Shown: positions 22,657-30,689, counted from the stretch's first letter. The stretch is 52,828 bases of DNA from DATFYM01 sp035315065 (GCA_035315065.1 DATFYM010000006.1:1-52828); one strand, 5' to 3'. Numbers and translations: made by a program. The notes: generated by a model not told the origin, from the sequence alone.

Positions 22657-23211
22657 AGTGGCTAGTGGTTAGTGGCTAGTGAAGAGAGCAGAGCCGCGAC
22701 GCCAGGCAGTGCTTGAAGCGGAGCAAGGAGTCAGGGTGGTGGAGTTAACCATGGATGAGCCGGCGAGAATCAAAAGCTACCGCGACCTGCTGGTATGGCA
22801 GCGGGGAATGGACTTGGCGAAGCGCATATATCAACTGACAAAGACGTATCCAGAAGACGAAAAGTTCGGCTTGACTTCGCAAATGCGGTGAGCAGCGGTA
22901 TCGATTCCTTCGAACATTGCGGAGGGTCAGGCACGCCGAAGTACTAAGGAATTCGCTCAGTTCTTATCGCACGCAGAAGGCTCGGTGGCGGAGCTCGATA
23001 CCTGCTTATTCTCTCCGCCCAGCTCGGCTATTGCAGCCTGCAGGAAGTTGAAGGCGCCTCGGTTCTTATTTCTGAATTGCAGAAGGTGCTCAGCTCGCTG
23101 CTGCGCAAATTGGTGGTTGCTGAGCGCCAGGAGAGGCTCGTTTGTTGGCTAGTGACTAGCCACTGTTTCTCGTCTTTGCTAGCCACTAGCCACTAGTCAC
23201 TAGCCACTGTG
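22657..23211. repeat. AGTGGCT heptamer arms bracketing the broken four-helix-bundle gene
   Basis: The left arm at 22657-22682 reads AGTGGCTAGTGGTTAGTGGC. The right arm at 23144-23211 contains GTTGGCTAGTGACTAGCCAC and the reverse complement GCCACTAGCCACTAGTCACT. The two arms are inverted relative to each other and enclose one pseudogene, like the ends of a mobile cassette. Confidence 0.7.
22751..23196 (+). pseudogene. Four-helix-bundle (23S rRNA IVS-type) protein, broken
   Basis: MDEPARIKSYRDLLVWQRGM, DLAKRIYQLTKTYPEDEKFG and LTSQMR are the classic start of four-helix-bundle proteins encoded by 23S rRNA intervening sequences and related genes. A TGA at about 22889 then replaces an arginine codon. 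In the same frame AAVSIPSNIAEGQARRSTKE continues, and AEGSVAELDTCL follows. One missing base near 23009 shifts the frame, after which LSAQLGY and VLISELQKVLSSLLRKL complete the bundle. Two lesions mean it is not expressed as a whole protein. Family function is unclear, and members often occur in many copies with repeats around them. Confidence 0.8.
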
Positions 23212-23217
23212 TTGGTT

Positions 23218-24567
23218 ATGGCAGCCCCCTTCAAGTCGGCCCCGCCTCATAAGCTCCGATACGACACCCGCATTCTCTTGTATGCTCTGGCGACGGGTTT
23301 TCCCGGCCTGCTGGTGGCGCTGATCCTTCTCTGGCGCGGCAGCCACGACCCCAAGACCGACTGGACGGTGGGGCTGTTGATCGTGGGCTGCTGGCTGGGC
23401 TTTGCCTTCGCCTTGCGCGAGCGCGTGATCCGTCCCCTCCAGACACTCGCTAATATTCTGGCGGCGCTGCGCGAGGACGACTTTTCCATCCGAGCGCGCG
23501 GCGCCGATCCTAACGACACGCTGGGCGAAGTGGTGTTGGAGGTGAACGCGCTGGGCGAGACGCTGAAGGAGCAGCGTTTGGGCGCGTTGGAAGCCACGGC
23601 ATTGCTGCGCAAAGTGATGGCGGAGATCGACGTCTCGGTGTTTACTTTCGACAGCGGTCAGCGCTTGCGCCTGGTGAATCGTGCTGGTGAGCGACTCCTT
23701 GGCCACCCCGGTGAGGAGCTTTTGGGCCGCACGGCCGCTGAGTTGGGCCTCTCGGATTGCCTCGAGGGTGAACCGACGCGGACCATTCAGAAAGTCTTTC
23801 CCGGCGGGGTGGCGGGGGCAACGCGATGGGGCCTGAGCCGCAGCAGCTTCCGCGAGGGCGGCCTTCCCCACCAGTTGCTGGTGCTTTCGGACCTCAGCCG
23901 CGCCTTGCGCGAAGAGGAGCTTCAAGCCTGGCAGCGGCTGGTGCGGGTGCTGGGCCACGAGCTCAACAACTCGCTCGCCCCGATCAAATCCGTGGCCGGA
24001 AGCCTGGAAAGTCTTCTCGTCCGCCAGCCGCGCGCTGCCGACTGGGAAACCGACATGCGGCAGGGCTTGCGTTTGATTGCCTCCCGCTCGGAGGCGTTGA
24101 GCCGCTTCATGGAGGCCTACGCGCGCCTCGCTCGTCTCCCGCGGCCGAAACGCAAGCCGATGGATGTAGCCGAGTGGATCAGGCGCGTGGTGACGCTCGA
24201 GACGCGCCTGCCGATCCGGCTGGAGGCCGGTCCGAATCTCATCATTCGCGCCGACGGCGATCAGTTGGACCAACTCCTCATCAACCTGGTGCGCAACGCG
24301 GTGGACGCATCGCTCGAAACCAGCGGCGGCGTGAACGTAAGCTGGTCCAAGGACAATTCCCACCTTTTGGTTCGCGTGGACGACGAGGGCCACGGCCTTT
24401 CCAACACCGCCAACCTGTTCGTGCCGTTCTTCACCACCAAACCCGGCGGCTCCGGCATCGGGCTGGTGCTGAGCCGGCAGATCGCCGAAGGGCACGGCGG
24501 ACTGCTCACGCTGGAGAATCGCAAAGAAGGCCCGGGCTGCGAGGCGCGGCTTCTTTTGCCCTTATAG
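23218..24567 (+). CDS. NtrY/NtrB-like membrane sensor histidine kinase
   Basis: 449 residues. Two membrane helices (about 18-38 and 46-62) enclose a very short outer loop, so sensing is probably in the membrane or cytoplasm. A HAMP-like segment (about 65-115) and a PAS-like domain (about 125-225) follow. The histidine domain has H247 in VLGHELNNSLAPIKS, and the ATPase domain has NLVRNAVDAS, DEGHG and GGSGIGLVLS. The ELNNSL context is typical of kinases paired with NtrC-type regulators, as here. The start is the ATG at 23218; a GTG three codons earlier lies in the repeat arm. There is no clear ribosome site. The receiver shared by the regulators at 772 and 21272 suggests it may phosphorylate both. 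Confidence 0.92.
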   Translation: MAAPFKSAPPHKLRYDTRILLYALATGFPGLLVALILLWRGSHDPKTDWTVGLLIVGCWLGFAFALRERVIRPLQTLANILAALREDDFSIRARGADPNDTLGEVVLEVNALGETLKEQRLGALEATALLRKVMAEIDVSVFTFDSGQRLRLVNRAGERLLGHPGEELLGRTAAELGLSDCLEGEPTRTIQKVFPGGVAGATRWGLSRSSFREGGLPHQLLVLSDLSRALREEELQAWQRLVRVLGHELNNSLAPIKSVAGSLESLLVRQPRAADWETDMRQGLRLIASRSEALSRFMEAYARLARLPRPKRKPMDVAEWIRRVVTLETRLPIRLEAGPNLIIRADGDQLDQLLINLVRNAVDASLETSGGVNVSWSKDNSHLLVRVDDEGHGLSNTANLFVPFFTTKPGGSGIGLVLSRQIAEGHGGLLTLENRKEGPGCEARLLLPL

Positions 24568-24580
24568 GCCTCAGCAAGAA

Positions 24581-24661
24581 GTGACAAGTGACGAGTGACG
24601 AGTAAGAGGAAAACCGGCTCCTCACTCGCCACTCGTCACTTGTCACTTGTCACTCGTCACT
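24581..24661. repeat. GTGACGA heptamer array, inverted arms
   Basis: GTGACAAGTGACGAGTGACG (24581-24600) faces CACTCGTCACTTGTCACTTG and CACTCGTCACTG. It begins 14 bases after the kinase stop and may act as its terminator hairpin. Confidence 0.8.
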
Positions 24662-24714
24662 GCTTTTCCGCTCGTCGCTCGCGAGGACGCGTTTTTTTTG
24701 CTACGAGAATTAGC

Positions 24715-24743
24715 TTGACACAAACCCCTTCCCGGATTATTTA
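24715..24743 (+). promoter_or_regulatory. Promoter upstream of the decayed AraC copy
   Basis: TTGACA, 17-bp spacer, TATTTA. The sequence around it (ACGAGAATTAGCTTGACA) is nearly repeated at 25340-25356 (ACGAGAATTAACTTGACA), so the promoter was duplicated with the gene. Confidence 0.5.
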
Positions 24744-24784
24744 TTCTACTGGCCAATAGCAGTAGCTAAATCATTTAAATCATT

Positions 24785-25031
24785 TTAGCGTTGATACCGG
24801 CACGAGATCAGGCGCCTGTGCTGGGACTGGTTCCGGACCGGCCTCCGCATGCTCAGCCTCGATCCAGCAAAAACCGGCATCCCCCCGGAATCGGTGCTGA
24901 GCGTGAAGGAGACCGCCGCTTGTTTGGGCTACGACGACCATTGCCGCTTCGTGGAGGATTCCCGGAAAATCCACGGCCATATTACCCTCGCCACCGCCGC
25001 CTCGCTCCGATACCTGGCCGCAAAGTCGTAG
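24785..25031 (+). pseudogene. Decayed AraC-type regulator copy
   Basis: A frame from 24849 reads VLSVKETAACLGYDDHCRF and then VEDSRKIHGH. This matches VLSVKEIGARLGYDDSSRF and VEAFRKMHGL of the intact gene at 25474 (second helix-turn-helix). The first helix-turn-helix is missing, and the preceding codons (DPAKTGIPPES) only faintly match. The 3' flank also matches the intact copy (GGACAACGGACGAACGC versus GGGCAACGGACGAACGC), so this is a segmental duplicate. Confidence 0.7.
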
Positions 25032-25197
25032 GAGCGAGGGCAGCCACGCACAACGTGTTGTGGACAACGGACGAACGCGACCAGATTGCAGGTAAATAAC
25101 AAACAAGCGCATATTGATGGCACTTTTAATCCGAGAATTCCGCCTTCCTTAGTGGGCTGTAAAGATCATTGACCGGCGAACACGAGGCTAGAGGCTT

Positions 25198-25272
25198 GCT
25201 CGAGCCAAGGAGTTGCTGGAAGCTTCAGTGTTCAGCGTGAAGGAAGTCGAGATGCGGGTGAAAATGTGGACG
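25198..25272 (+). pseudogene. Small third AraC fragment
   Basis: The translation ARAKELLEASVFSVKEVEMR lines up with ARELLEKSVLSVKEIGAR of the intact gene. Only about 24 codons remain. It shows that at least three copies once stood here. Confidence 0.55.
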
Positions 25273-25350
25273 GTCCCACAGCGGAAGGGTCGAAATGGGG
25301 ATCCCATGGCCTTGAGGAGGCGATCTTCTGGCTGCGATACGAGAATTAAC

Positions 25351-25380
25351 TTGACATCAAACTCCCGCCCGGCTTATGTA
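25351..25380 (+). promoter_or_regulatory. Probable promoter of the AraC-type gene
   Basis: TTGACA, 18-bp spacer, TATGTA, about 95 bases upstream of the chosen TTG start. It is paralogous to the element at 24715. Confidence 0.5.
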
Positions 25381-25473
25381 TTCTGTGTCCAATACAATTT
25401 AGCAAAGTTGAAGTTGGGGCTGATATCCGCACGATATCAGGGAGGGGGCCAGGTTGTCCGGGAGGATCGACGG

Positions 25474-25983
25474 TTGGTCTCCAACGATCCCACAGCAGCG
25501 GCTCAAAACCGGGAGGCGGCTTCGCGGACGGCCGGTCCTTGGGGTGGTGTCAGCCTATTTCCCAATCCAACCGTAGTTGATCCCAGGATCAGCAGACTCA
25601 CAGCCCTGATGCATCGCGCCATGCACCGGAAGTTGCCGCTGTGTGAGCTGGCGGGTGCAACGGGGCTTTCGGTCTCGCGGCTATGTCATTTGTTCAAGAG
25701 CCATACAGGGCTCGGCCCGGCGCAGTACCTGAAGTCACTGCGAATGCAGCGAGCCAGGGAGCTGCTGGAGAAGTCGGTGCTCAGCGTGAAGGAAATCGGA
25801 GCACGCTTGGGCTACGACGACTCCAGCCGCTTCGTGGAGGCTTTCCGGAAGATGCACGGACTGACCCCACTGCGCCACCGTCGCCTCGCTCTGAGGTGCG
25901 ACTGTCCAATCGCAATGGACCTTCGACCACGGACCTCGGATTATGGGCAACGGACGAACGCAGCAAGATTGGCATATAAATAG
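25474..25983 (+). CDS. AraC-type transcriptional regulator (short form)
   Basis: I start at a TTG because GGAGGA lies 7 bases upstream and downstream of the likely promoter; the open frame extends further up but only through promoter DNA. That gives 169 residues. DPRISRLTALMHRAMHRKL precedes the first helix-turn-helix (ELAGATGLSVSRLCHLFKSH). The second follows (VLSVKEIGARLGYDDSSRFV and EAFRKMHGLTPLRHRR). There is no separate ligand-binding domain beyond about 35 N-terminal residues, so it may not bind a sugar-type effector. It stands 240 bases upstream of the cysteine-ladder cassette on the same strand and is the obvious candidate to control it; that is inference. Confidence 0.82.
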   Translation: MVSNDPTAAAQNREAASRTAGPWGGVSLFPNPTVVDPRISRLTALMHRAMHRKLPLCELAGATGLSVSRLCHLFKSHTGLGPAQYLKSLRMQRARELLEKSVLSVKEIGARLGYDDSSRFVEAFRKMHGLTPLRHRRLALRCDCPIAMDLRPRTSDYGQRTNAARLAYK

Positions 25984-26226
25984 CAAGAAATGGATATCAA
26001 ACGTGCTTGCCATCTGAGAATTGCGTGTTACAGGTGAGGGGTACGGATAATTGGGTCAGTATCGCGTCGGTGCCATTGGTTAAGAGCCACGCGAGCCTTA
26101 AACGCCGTAGGCGCTAATCATGATCACGCGCCCCTGAGGATCTGTGCGGGGTTACCGGACAACTGGTATCCCCGCCGCGAGGGAATTTCCGTCATCGTCA
26201 CGTAGGCATAAAAATGGAGGCACATT

Positions 26227-28557
26227 ATGAGTAACGGGAGTTCGTTCCAAGACGCTGTCAGCCGTTTAATCGCGCAGTCTGACGCCGTCGGACAGCTTGC
26301 CCAGAACAGCGGGGGGTTCGCCGCCGTGGTAGCGGCCTTCGAGTCGAAGGACCCCAACGCATTTCGCTGGACCCTGGATCGCCTCGAAATGCTTCCCCAC
26401 TGCGAATTGATCTGCGAGTGGGTGCGGACCAAGATTTGCGTGCTGCGGTGCATGGAGGTCTGTGGCCCGCCTCGGGAAGGGATACAAACCCCCAATCTGC
26501 ACGAATTCGCCCGCGCTATCGTCCGACTCGCGTCCAATGAAAGGCTTTTGCGCCGCGTCGTCGATGCCGTCTCCTGCGGCAATGCGGAAGACTACCGGGC
26601 CGCCATCGACGAGCTCGAGCTCAATCACTTCTGCTACCTGGTGTGCCACTGGGTTTGCTCGATTATCTACCGCCGGGTCTGCGAGGTTGTCTGCACACCA
26701 CAACCCGTCCGCCTTCCGGACGCCGTGAACGAGATACGGGCTGCCGGGAAAGTCATCGCCGGCGTGCTGGCCAATGAGAAGGCCTTCGACGCCATTTCCA
26801 AAGCTGCGGTGGCCCTCAACTGTGAGACGTTGCAGTCTGCGATTAACCAGGCCGGCTTCGCGCCCTGGTGCGAGATCATCTGCTGCCTGATTTGCACTTG
26901 GCGGTGCGTCTGGGTGTGCCTGGAGCTGTGCGAGATTCGCCAGCCGGTTTTCACTTCCGGAGTGGGTGACATCGAGGAGGCGCGGAATTTCGCGCTGGCC
27001 ACCCGGCAGCTTGCAAGCCATCCTCGCGCGCTGGGTGATCTCGTAATCGACGTGCAAAACCATGACGCCAAGGCCTATCGCGAGGTCATTGCCCGCTTCG
27101 GTCTCGGCCCCTACTGCCACCAGGTGTGCGCTTGGGTGTGCTCGGCCATATGCTACGAGTTCTGTATTTGCGTGTGCCCAAGCCCGGCGCTTGAACCCAT
27201 GTTCAGGTTCGTGGGGAATTTCCAAATCTATTCGGATATCGACCCCTCGACCGGACTTACCAGCACGCACCTTCCTATCGCGACCCTGGCCTTTGGGGGC
27301 GGCCCGAACTTTGCGTTTTATGACTGTCTGCGGTTGGGCGGGTTCTGTCCGGTCTACTCCCCGACGCATCCGGGCGTACAGATGCAGTATCGCTTCCTCT
27401 ATGCCACCGCCTCAACAACCCTAGCCGCCCCCATAAACACCATCCAGGGGTCCATCACCGTTGCCGGCGGCGCCATCGCTCCGGCTACGCCGTTCAATGT
27501 GTCGGTCTGCTATTCCGCCGAGCCGGGCGAGGTCGGCGGCGAGACCATGACCGTGACCAATGTCTCGGCGACCACGTGGACGGTGCTCCGCGGCCAGGAT
27601 GGCACCACGCCGGCCACGGCCCCCGCGGGAGCCACGGTGTGGATCAATCCGCTGCCGATCACTGGCAGCTTGGTTTGCCCGATTGTGGTCGACACTGAGA
27701 CGACAACGGTCAGTTGGCCGACGAAAGATGGGTCCGGAAACGCCACCGCGAGTTCCGCGCCTCTCTCTCCGACCGTGATGATCGTTCCCCCTGGCTTCAT
27801 CCCACCTGCACCATATCCGCCGAGCCCGGTCCCACCGGACCCCGGTCCACCGGCGCCCGGCACCCCGTGGTATCCACCAATGCATTACCTTACACCAGAC
27901 GCCAACGGCTGGCTCGAGGTCGACCCGAATATAATCGGTGGAGGCTTCAAGAACCTTCTCGGCTTCGACACGACCCAACCTGGAGTCGCCCCTGGAGGCT
28001 GCCCACTTCCACCGCAGGCGTCGGGCTGCCCCAGCTCCATTGGTCACCCAGCAACCGGCCTGCCAGCGGGGAGCGCCGTGCCTGCCGCCAACCAGCAAGT
28101 GGGCACGGACCTGTCGATTATCTTCCAGGCCACCCGGGTAGGAGTCAGCACCGTGGACTACTCCAACTCGCTCTGCAAGATTCATATCAACAACTGGTTC
28201 GAGGTCAACGATCTGAATTTCGCCGAGTTTGTGAGCAGTTGCTGCACGCCAATCGACGCAACCCTCTCCGTGCAGTTCACCGTCGATCACGAAGAGATGG
28301 ACTCCGGCGCGTGGTCGCTGGAAATCATCAGTTGCAGCCCATCCGCACCGGGCGTCATCACCCCGACGAATCCAACACCGGGAGTGACCTTTACCGCTGG
28401 GGGTAGGGGAGCCAATGGGACCATCGTCGAGGACACGAGCACTTGGTCCAACTGCTCCTACCAGGTATGGCTCACTACGAGACCCGGGCTCACGACCGGC
28501 GATGTTGACCGGGGTGAGATAGATAACCTGCTAACCTTCTGCATATGCTCGCACTAG
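26227..28557 (+). CDS. Unrecognised 776-residue protein with four cysteine-ladder repeats
   Basis: An excellent ribosome site (GGAGG, 7 bases before ATG). Residues 1-330 are four repeats of about 75-80 residues. Each has a helical stretch (for example IVRLASNERLLRRVVDAV), then AEDYRAAIDEL-like residues, then a cysteine run. The runs are CELICEWVRTKICVLRC, CYLVCHWVCSIIYRRVC, CEIICCLICTWRCVWVC and CHQVCAWVCSAICYEFC; cysteines fall mostly every fourth residue, on one face of a helix. Residues 340-510 look beta-rich with phage-tail-like phrases (TWTVLRGQDGTTPA). Near 520-550 is a proline-rich hinge (PPSPVPPDPGPPAPG), followed by another beta-rich region ending TFCICSH. No signal peptide or membrane helix is clear. 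I do not recognise the protein; metal binding or disulfide cross-linking is possible. Confidence 0.85.
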   Translation: MSNGSSFQDAVSRLIAQSDAVGQLAQNSGGFAAVVAAFESKDPNAFRWTLDRLEMLPHCELICEWVRTKICVLRCMEVCGPPREGIQTPNLHEFARAIVRLASNERLLRRVVDAVSCGNAEDYRAAIDELELNHFCYLVCHWVCSIIYRRVCEVVCTPQPVRLPDAVNEIRAAGKVIAGVLANEKAFDAISKAAVALNCETLQSAINQAGFAPWCEIICCLICTWRCVWVCLELCEIRQPVFTSGVGDIEEARNFALATRQLASHPRALGDLVIDVQNHDAKAYREVIARFGLGPYCHQVCAWVCSAICYEFCICVCPSPALEPMFRFVGNFQIYSDIDPSTGLTSTHLPIATLAFGGGPNFAFYDCLRLGGFCPVYSPTHPGVQMQYRFLYATASTTLAAPINTIQGSITVAGGAIAPATPFNVSVCYSAEPGEVGGETMTVTNVSATTWTVLRGQDGTTPATAPAGATVWINPLPITGSLVCPIVVDTETTTVSWPTKDGSGNATASSAPLSPTVMIVPPGFIPPAPYPPSPVPPDPGPPAPGTPWYPPMHYLTPDANGWLEVDPNIIGGGFKNLLGFDTTQPGVAPGGCPLPPQASGCPSSIGHPATGLPAGSAVPAANQQVGTDLSIIFQATRVGVSTVDYSNSLCKIHINNWFEVNDLNFAEFVSSCCTPIDATLSVQFTVDHEEMDSGAWSLEIISCSPSAPGVITPTNPTPGVTFTAGGRGANGTIVEDTSTWSNCSYQVWLTTRPGLTTGDVDRGEIDNLLTFCICSH

Positions 28558-28696
28558 CAGGTGGAGGTTAGTCAACGATGGCGACGGCGGATCCGGGGAA
28601 TTCCGATCTCCCGGGTCCGCTGATTGCCCCTTCTGGCAATCTGACCGGCGAAGCCCGACGGAAATGCACGGGCACAGAGGCACCTAGGCTCACTGG

Positions 28697-29053
28697 ATGA
28701 CCCCTTGGATGCGGTTCGTCTTGGCCGTCCTGGCGACGTGGCGGATCACCCATCTGCTGGCGAACGAGGACGGGCCGGCGGATATCATCGTCCGGGTGCG
28801 CCGCCGGTTCGGTCATGGGCTGGTCGGGAGCTTGATGGATTGTTTCAACTGCCTGAGCTTGTGGATCGCGGCCCCGGCGGCTTTCCTCTTGTCCCGGCGC
28901 CCTTTAATGTGGGTGATTTCATGGCTGGCGCTCTCGGGCGGGGCATGTCTGCTCGAACGGCTGGGCGAAAAACCCATCGTCATTGAGCCCGGTTCCCAGC
29001 CACCGGAAGGAGACGGCGATGTGCTGCGGCAGCAAACGAAGGGCATTAATTAA
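28697..29053 (+). CDS. DUF1360 family small membrane protein
   Basis: 118 residues. MTPWMRFVLAVLATWRITHL is a membrane helix with the WRITHLL motif. SLMDCFNCLSLWIAAPAAFL carries the CxxC-LSLW signature typical of DUF1360, and a third helix follows (LMWVISWLALSGGACLLERL). It lies 140 bases after the cysteine-ladder gene, and its 3' end overlaps the next gene by 35 bases, so the three genes are probably co-transcribed. Function is unknown; I know the family only as an uncharacterised membrane protein. The ribosome site is weak. Confidence 0.82.
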   Translation: MTPWMRFVLAVLATWRITHLLANEDGPADIIVRVRRRFGHGLVGSLMDCFNCLSLWIAAPAAFLLSRRPLMWVISWLALSGGACLLERLGEKPIVIEPGSQPPEGDGDVLRQQTKGIN

Positions 29054-29369
29054 CACTCCGACTCCAACCAGGGCGCCGTCAACAACACCTCCAGCCCAGC
29101 AAAGCGCTTCCGCGCGGGCTCAGTTTCCAGGCGCTCCGGGGCAGAATCCGGCTCCGAGGACGGCCTTTTTTTCGGGCCGTAGACTGTCCCCCTCGGTGAT
29201 TCTCCACTACACGGAAACCTCGGCGATCCGAGTGAGGGGCCCCGTCACGGGGCGGCAGTATAACTTCTCAGGCACTCCGCCCGCTCAGGCTGTCGATGCC
29301 CGGGATGCGGCCGTCTTGACGCGTAGCAGCTTGTTTCGCCGGGCGCCCGCCGCGGGTGCTCAGCGATAA
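29019..29369 (+). CDS. Small MCCG-start protein of unknown function
   Basis: 116 residues from an ATG preceded by GGAAGGAGACGGCG. It begins MCCGSKRRALINTP, followed by a proline/alanine/serine-rich linker to about residue 50. A conserved-looking C-terminal domain follows: SVILHYTETSAIRVRGPVTG, RQYNFSG, then AQAVDARDAAVLTRSSLFRR. The end resembles small structural proteins of phage-like clusters in which a short beta module (RGPVTGRQY) ends in a DARDA..L helix, but I cannot name the family. The gene starts inside the DUF1360 gene. The twin N-terminal cysteines echo the cysteine-rich partner upstream. Confidence 0.8.
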   Translation: MCCGSKRRALINTPTPTRAPSTTPPAQQSASARAQFPGAPGQNPAPRTAFFSGRRLSPSVILHYTETSAIRVRGPVTGRQYNFSGTPPAQAVDARDAAVLTRSSLFRRAPAAGAQR

Positions 29370-29373
29370 GCGT

Positions 29374-29679
29374 CTACTGCCCTCCTCTTTTTCCGTTGCG
29401 CCGGATGCTCTTATCAACCACGTCGATCAGCGCGTTGAGCTTGTCCTCAGTCTCGTGGCTGAGTTCCCGGAGGGCTTTGAGTTGGCGGTCCGCTTCGATT
29501 TGCGAGCGTCGGATTTCGTTGCGGAATCTCAAGCTGGCAGAGGCGAGTTGCCCTACGACACGCTCAATCCGGTCCAGGCGCGCCTCCGCCTTCAGGAAGC
29601 GCTCGTCGGCCTTAGCGAAGTTGGATTCGAACGTCGCCTGCTGCTTGAGAATGAATTCCATGGTTCTTTCGATATCCAT
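29374..29679 (-). CDS. Small coiled-coil protein
   Basis: 101 residues, start at MDIERTMEFILKQQATFESN with GGGAAAG upstream; an ATG 16 codons earlier is less likely. Nearly the whole protein is a charged helix with heptads (KADERFLKAEARLDRIERVV, LRFRNEIRRSQIEAD, ELSHETEDKLNALIDVVDKS) and no enzyme motif. Similar MDIERTMEFIL proteins are common as orphan genes in Acidobacteria. It converges on the MCCG gene, the two stops lying four bases apart, so the pair may share a transcription end. Confidence 0.8.
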   Translation of the reverse strand: MDIERTMEFILKQQATFESNFAKADERFLKAEARLDRIERVVGQLASASLRFRNEIRRSQIEADRQLKALRELSHETEDKLNALIDVVDKSIRRNGKRGGQ

Positions 29680-29878
29680 GTGTCTTTCCCGGCCGCTCGA
29701 TACGTAGTTCCGTGGGCCCTTCTCCATCCCTGGGTACGCAGCTTATTCTTCTGACCCGCCCCTATCATGCGAGAGCCGGTCTCTTTCTGTCAAGAAGGAC
29801 CCGTTCAAAGGACTCGTTCAAAGTAGCCACCGTAGCCCCACCCACCGTTCTCAACCGCACCGCGTCCACATAATTTAC

Positions 29879-29906
29879 TTGACAAATGATTCACCAGTAC
29901 TATAAT
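29879..29906 (+). promoter_or_regulatory. Near-consensus sigma-70 promoter without a gene
   Basis: TTGACA, 16-bp spacer, perfect TATAAT. The downstream 300 bases contain a CGGAC...GTCCG stem (about 29916-29948) enclosing CCTCAGC/GGCTCAGG. A non-coding RNA is possible. Confidence 0.55.
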
Positions 29907-30194
29907 AAGTATTCGGACCTCAGCAAGTGGCTCAGGTTCGAAGTCCGATCATCTACCAGGCTGGCGAGCACGCATGTTCCGGTCGGAGCGCGGCGACGAC
30001 GACGCGAATCGCACGGAAGGCGATGAAACGGTCGGAATGCACGATTGCGAGTTTCCCATGCCAACGCCTTTGACGCAATCGCCAAATCGGGCAGACAGAA
30101 GGGCAGTCGGCAGCGGGAACGGATCATCAGTTTTTAACGGACCGAACCCAAATTGTATTGATATTAATAGAGATCTTGGGTTAGGTTTTACGGT

Positions 30195-30560
30195 ACGAAC
30201 CCAAAAAGCCATCATGTTGATGAAAACAAACGACTTATTCTACGGAAAGCCATCATGTGATTGAAAAATATGGTAGTTAATGGCGGTTGCCGATTTGGTC
30301 GACGTTGAGCGTCGGGGGCAGCGGTTGCCGACAAAGAAAGAAAGTCAAGGCGGAGAAATCGGGACCTCAAAGCACCTCGGGAAGCCAAAGGGGCGTGGGT
30401 GGGAGCTTGAAGAAGCGACGGTCGAAACGTGGACGCCTCAAAGTACGAGGCGGTGCCTGAATGTCATTTAGAATCAGAAGAGCACTTGGATGATCCCACG
30501 ATCTCTCTGATTTATATAACACTTACACCTCATGCCCCACGATGTTGTTGATTCTAAAGT
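30195..30560 (+). repeat. Further copies of the ATGTTGATGAAAA repeat
   Basis: About 30206 (AGCCATCATGTTGATGAAAA), 30257 (AGCCATCATGTGATTGAAAA) and 30535 (GCCCCACGATGTTGTTGATT). Same orientation and core as the cluster at 19495-19835, 11 kb away. Confidence 0.6.
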
Positions 30561-30689
30561 AACTTAGCCCTAGTCAGGCTTTCTCGTCCCGCCATCAGGT
30601 ACAGCACAGCATCGAGGTAACCCCTTTCGCATTTAAGCGTTATAATGGCCCGTGGTCTCATTCGGCATGGGCGCCACCCAGGGAGGCTT

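Larger units (their letters stand above)
29680..30689. other. 1-kb stretch without a convincing gene
   Basis: It contains a near-consensus promoter, an AACCCAA/TTGGGTT inverted repeat (30145-30182), and three copies of the CATCATGTTGATGAAAAC-type repeat. Its AT content is higher than that of the surrounding genes. Two open frames (29974-30264 and 30280-30471) have no ribosome site or family match and I do not call them. Confidence 0.55.

Noticed and set aside
29974..30471. Two short plus-strand frames after the strong promoter
   Set aside because: No ribosome site, no family match, and they run across repeats and inverted repeats. Left as non-coding.
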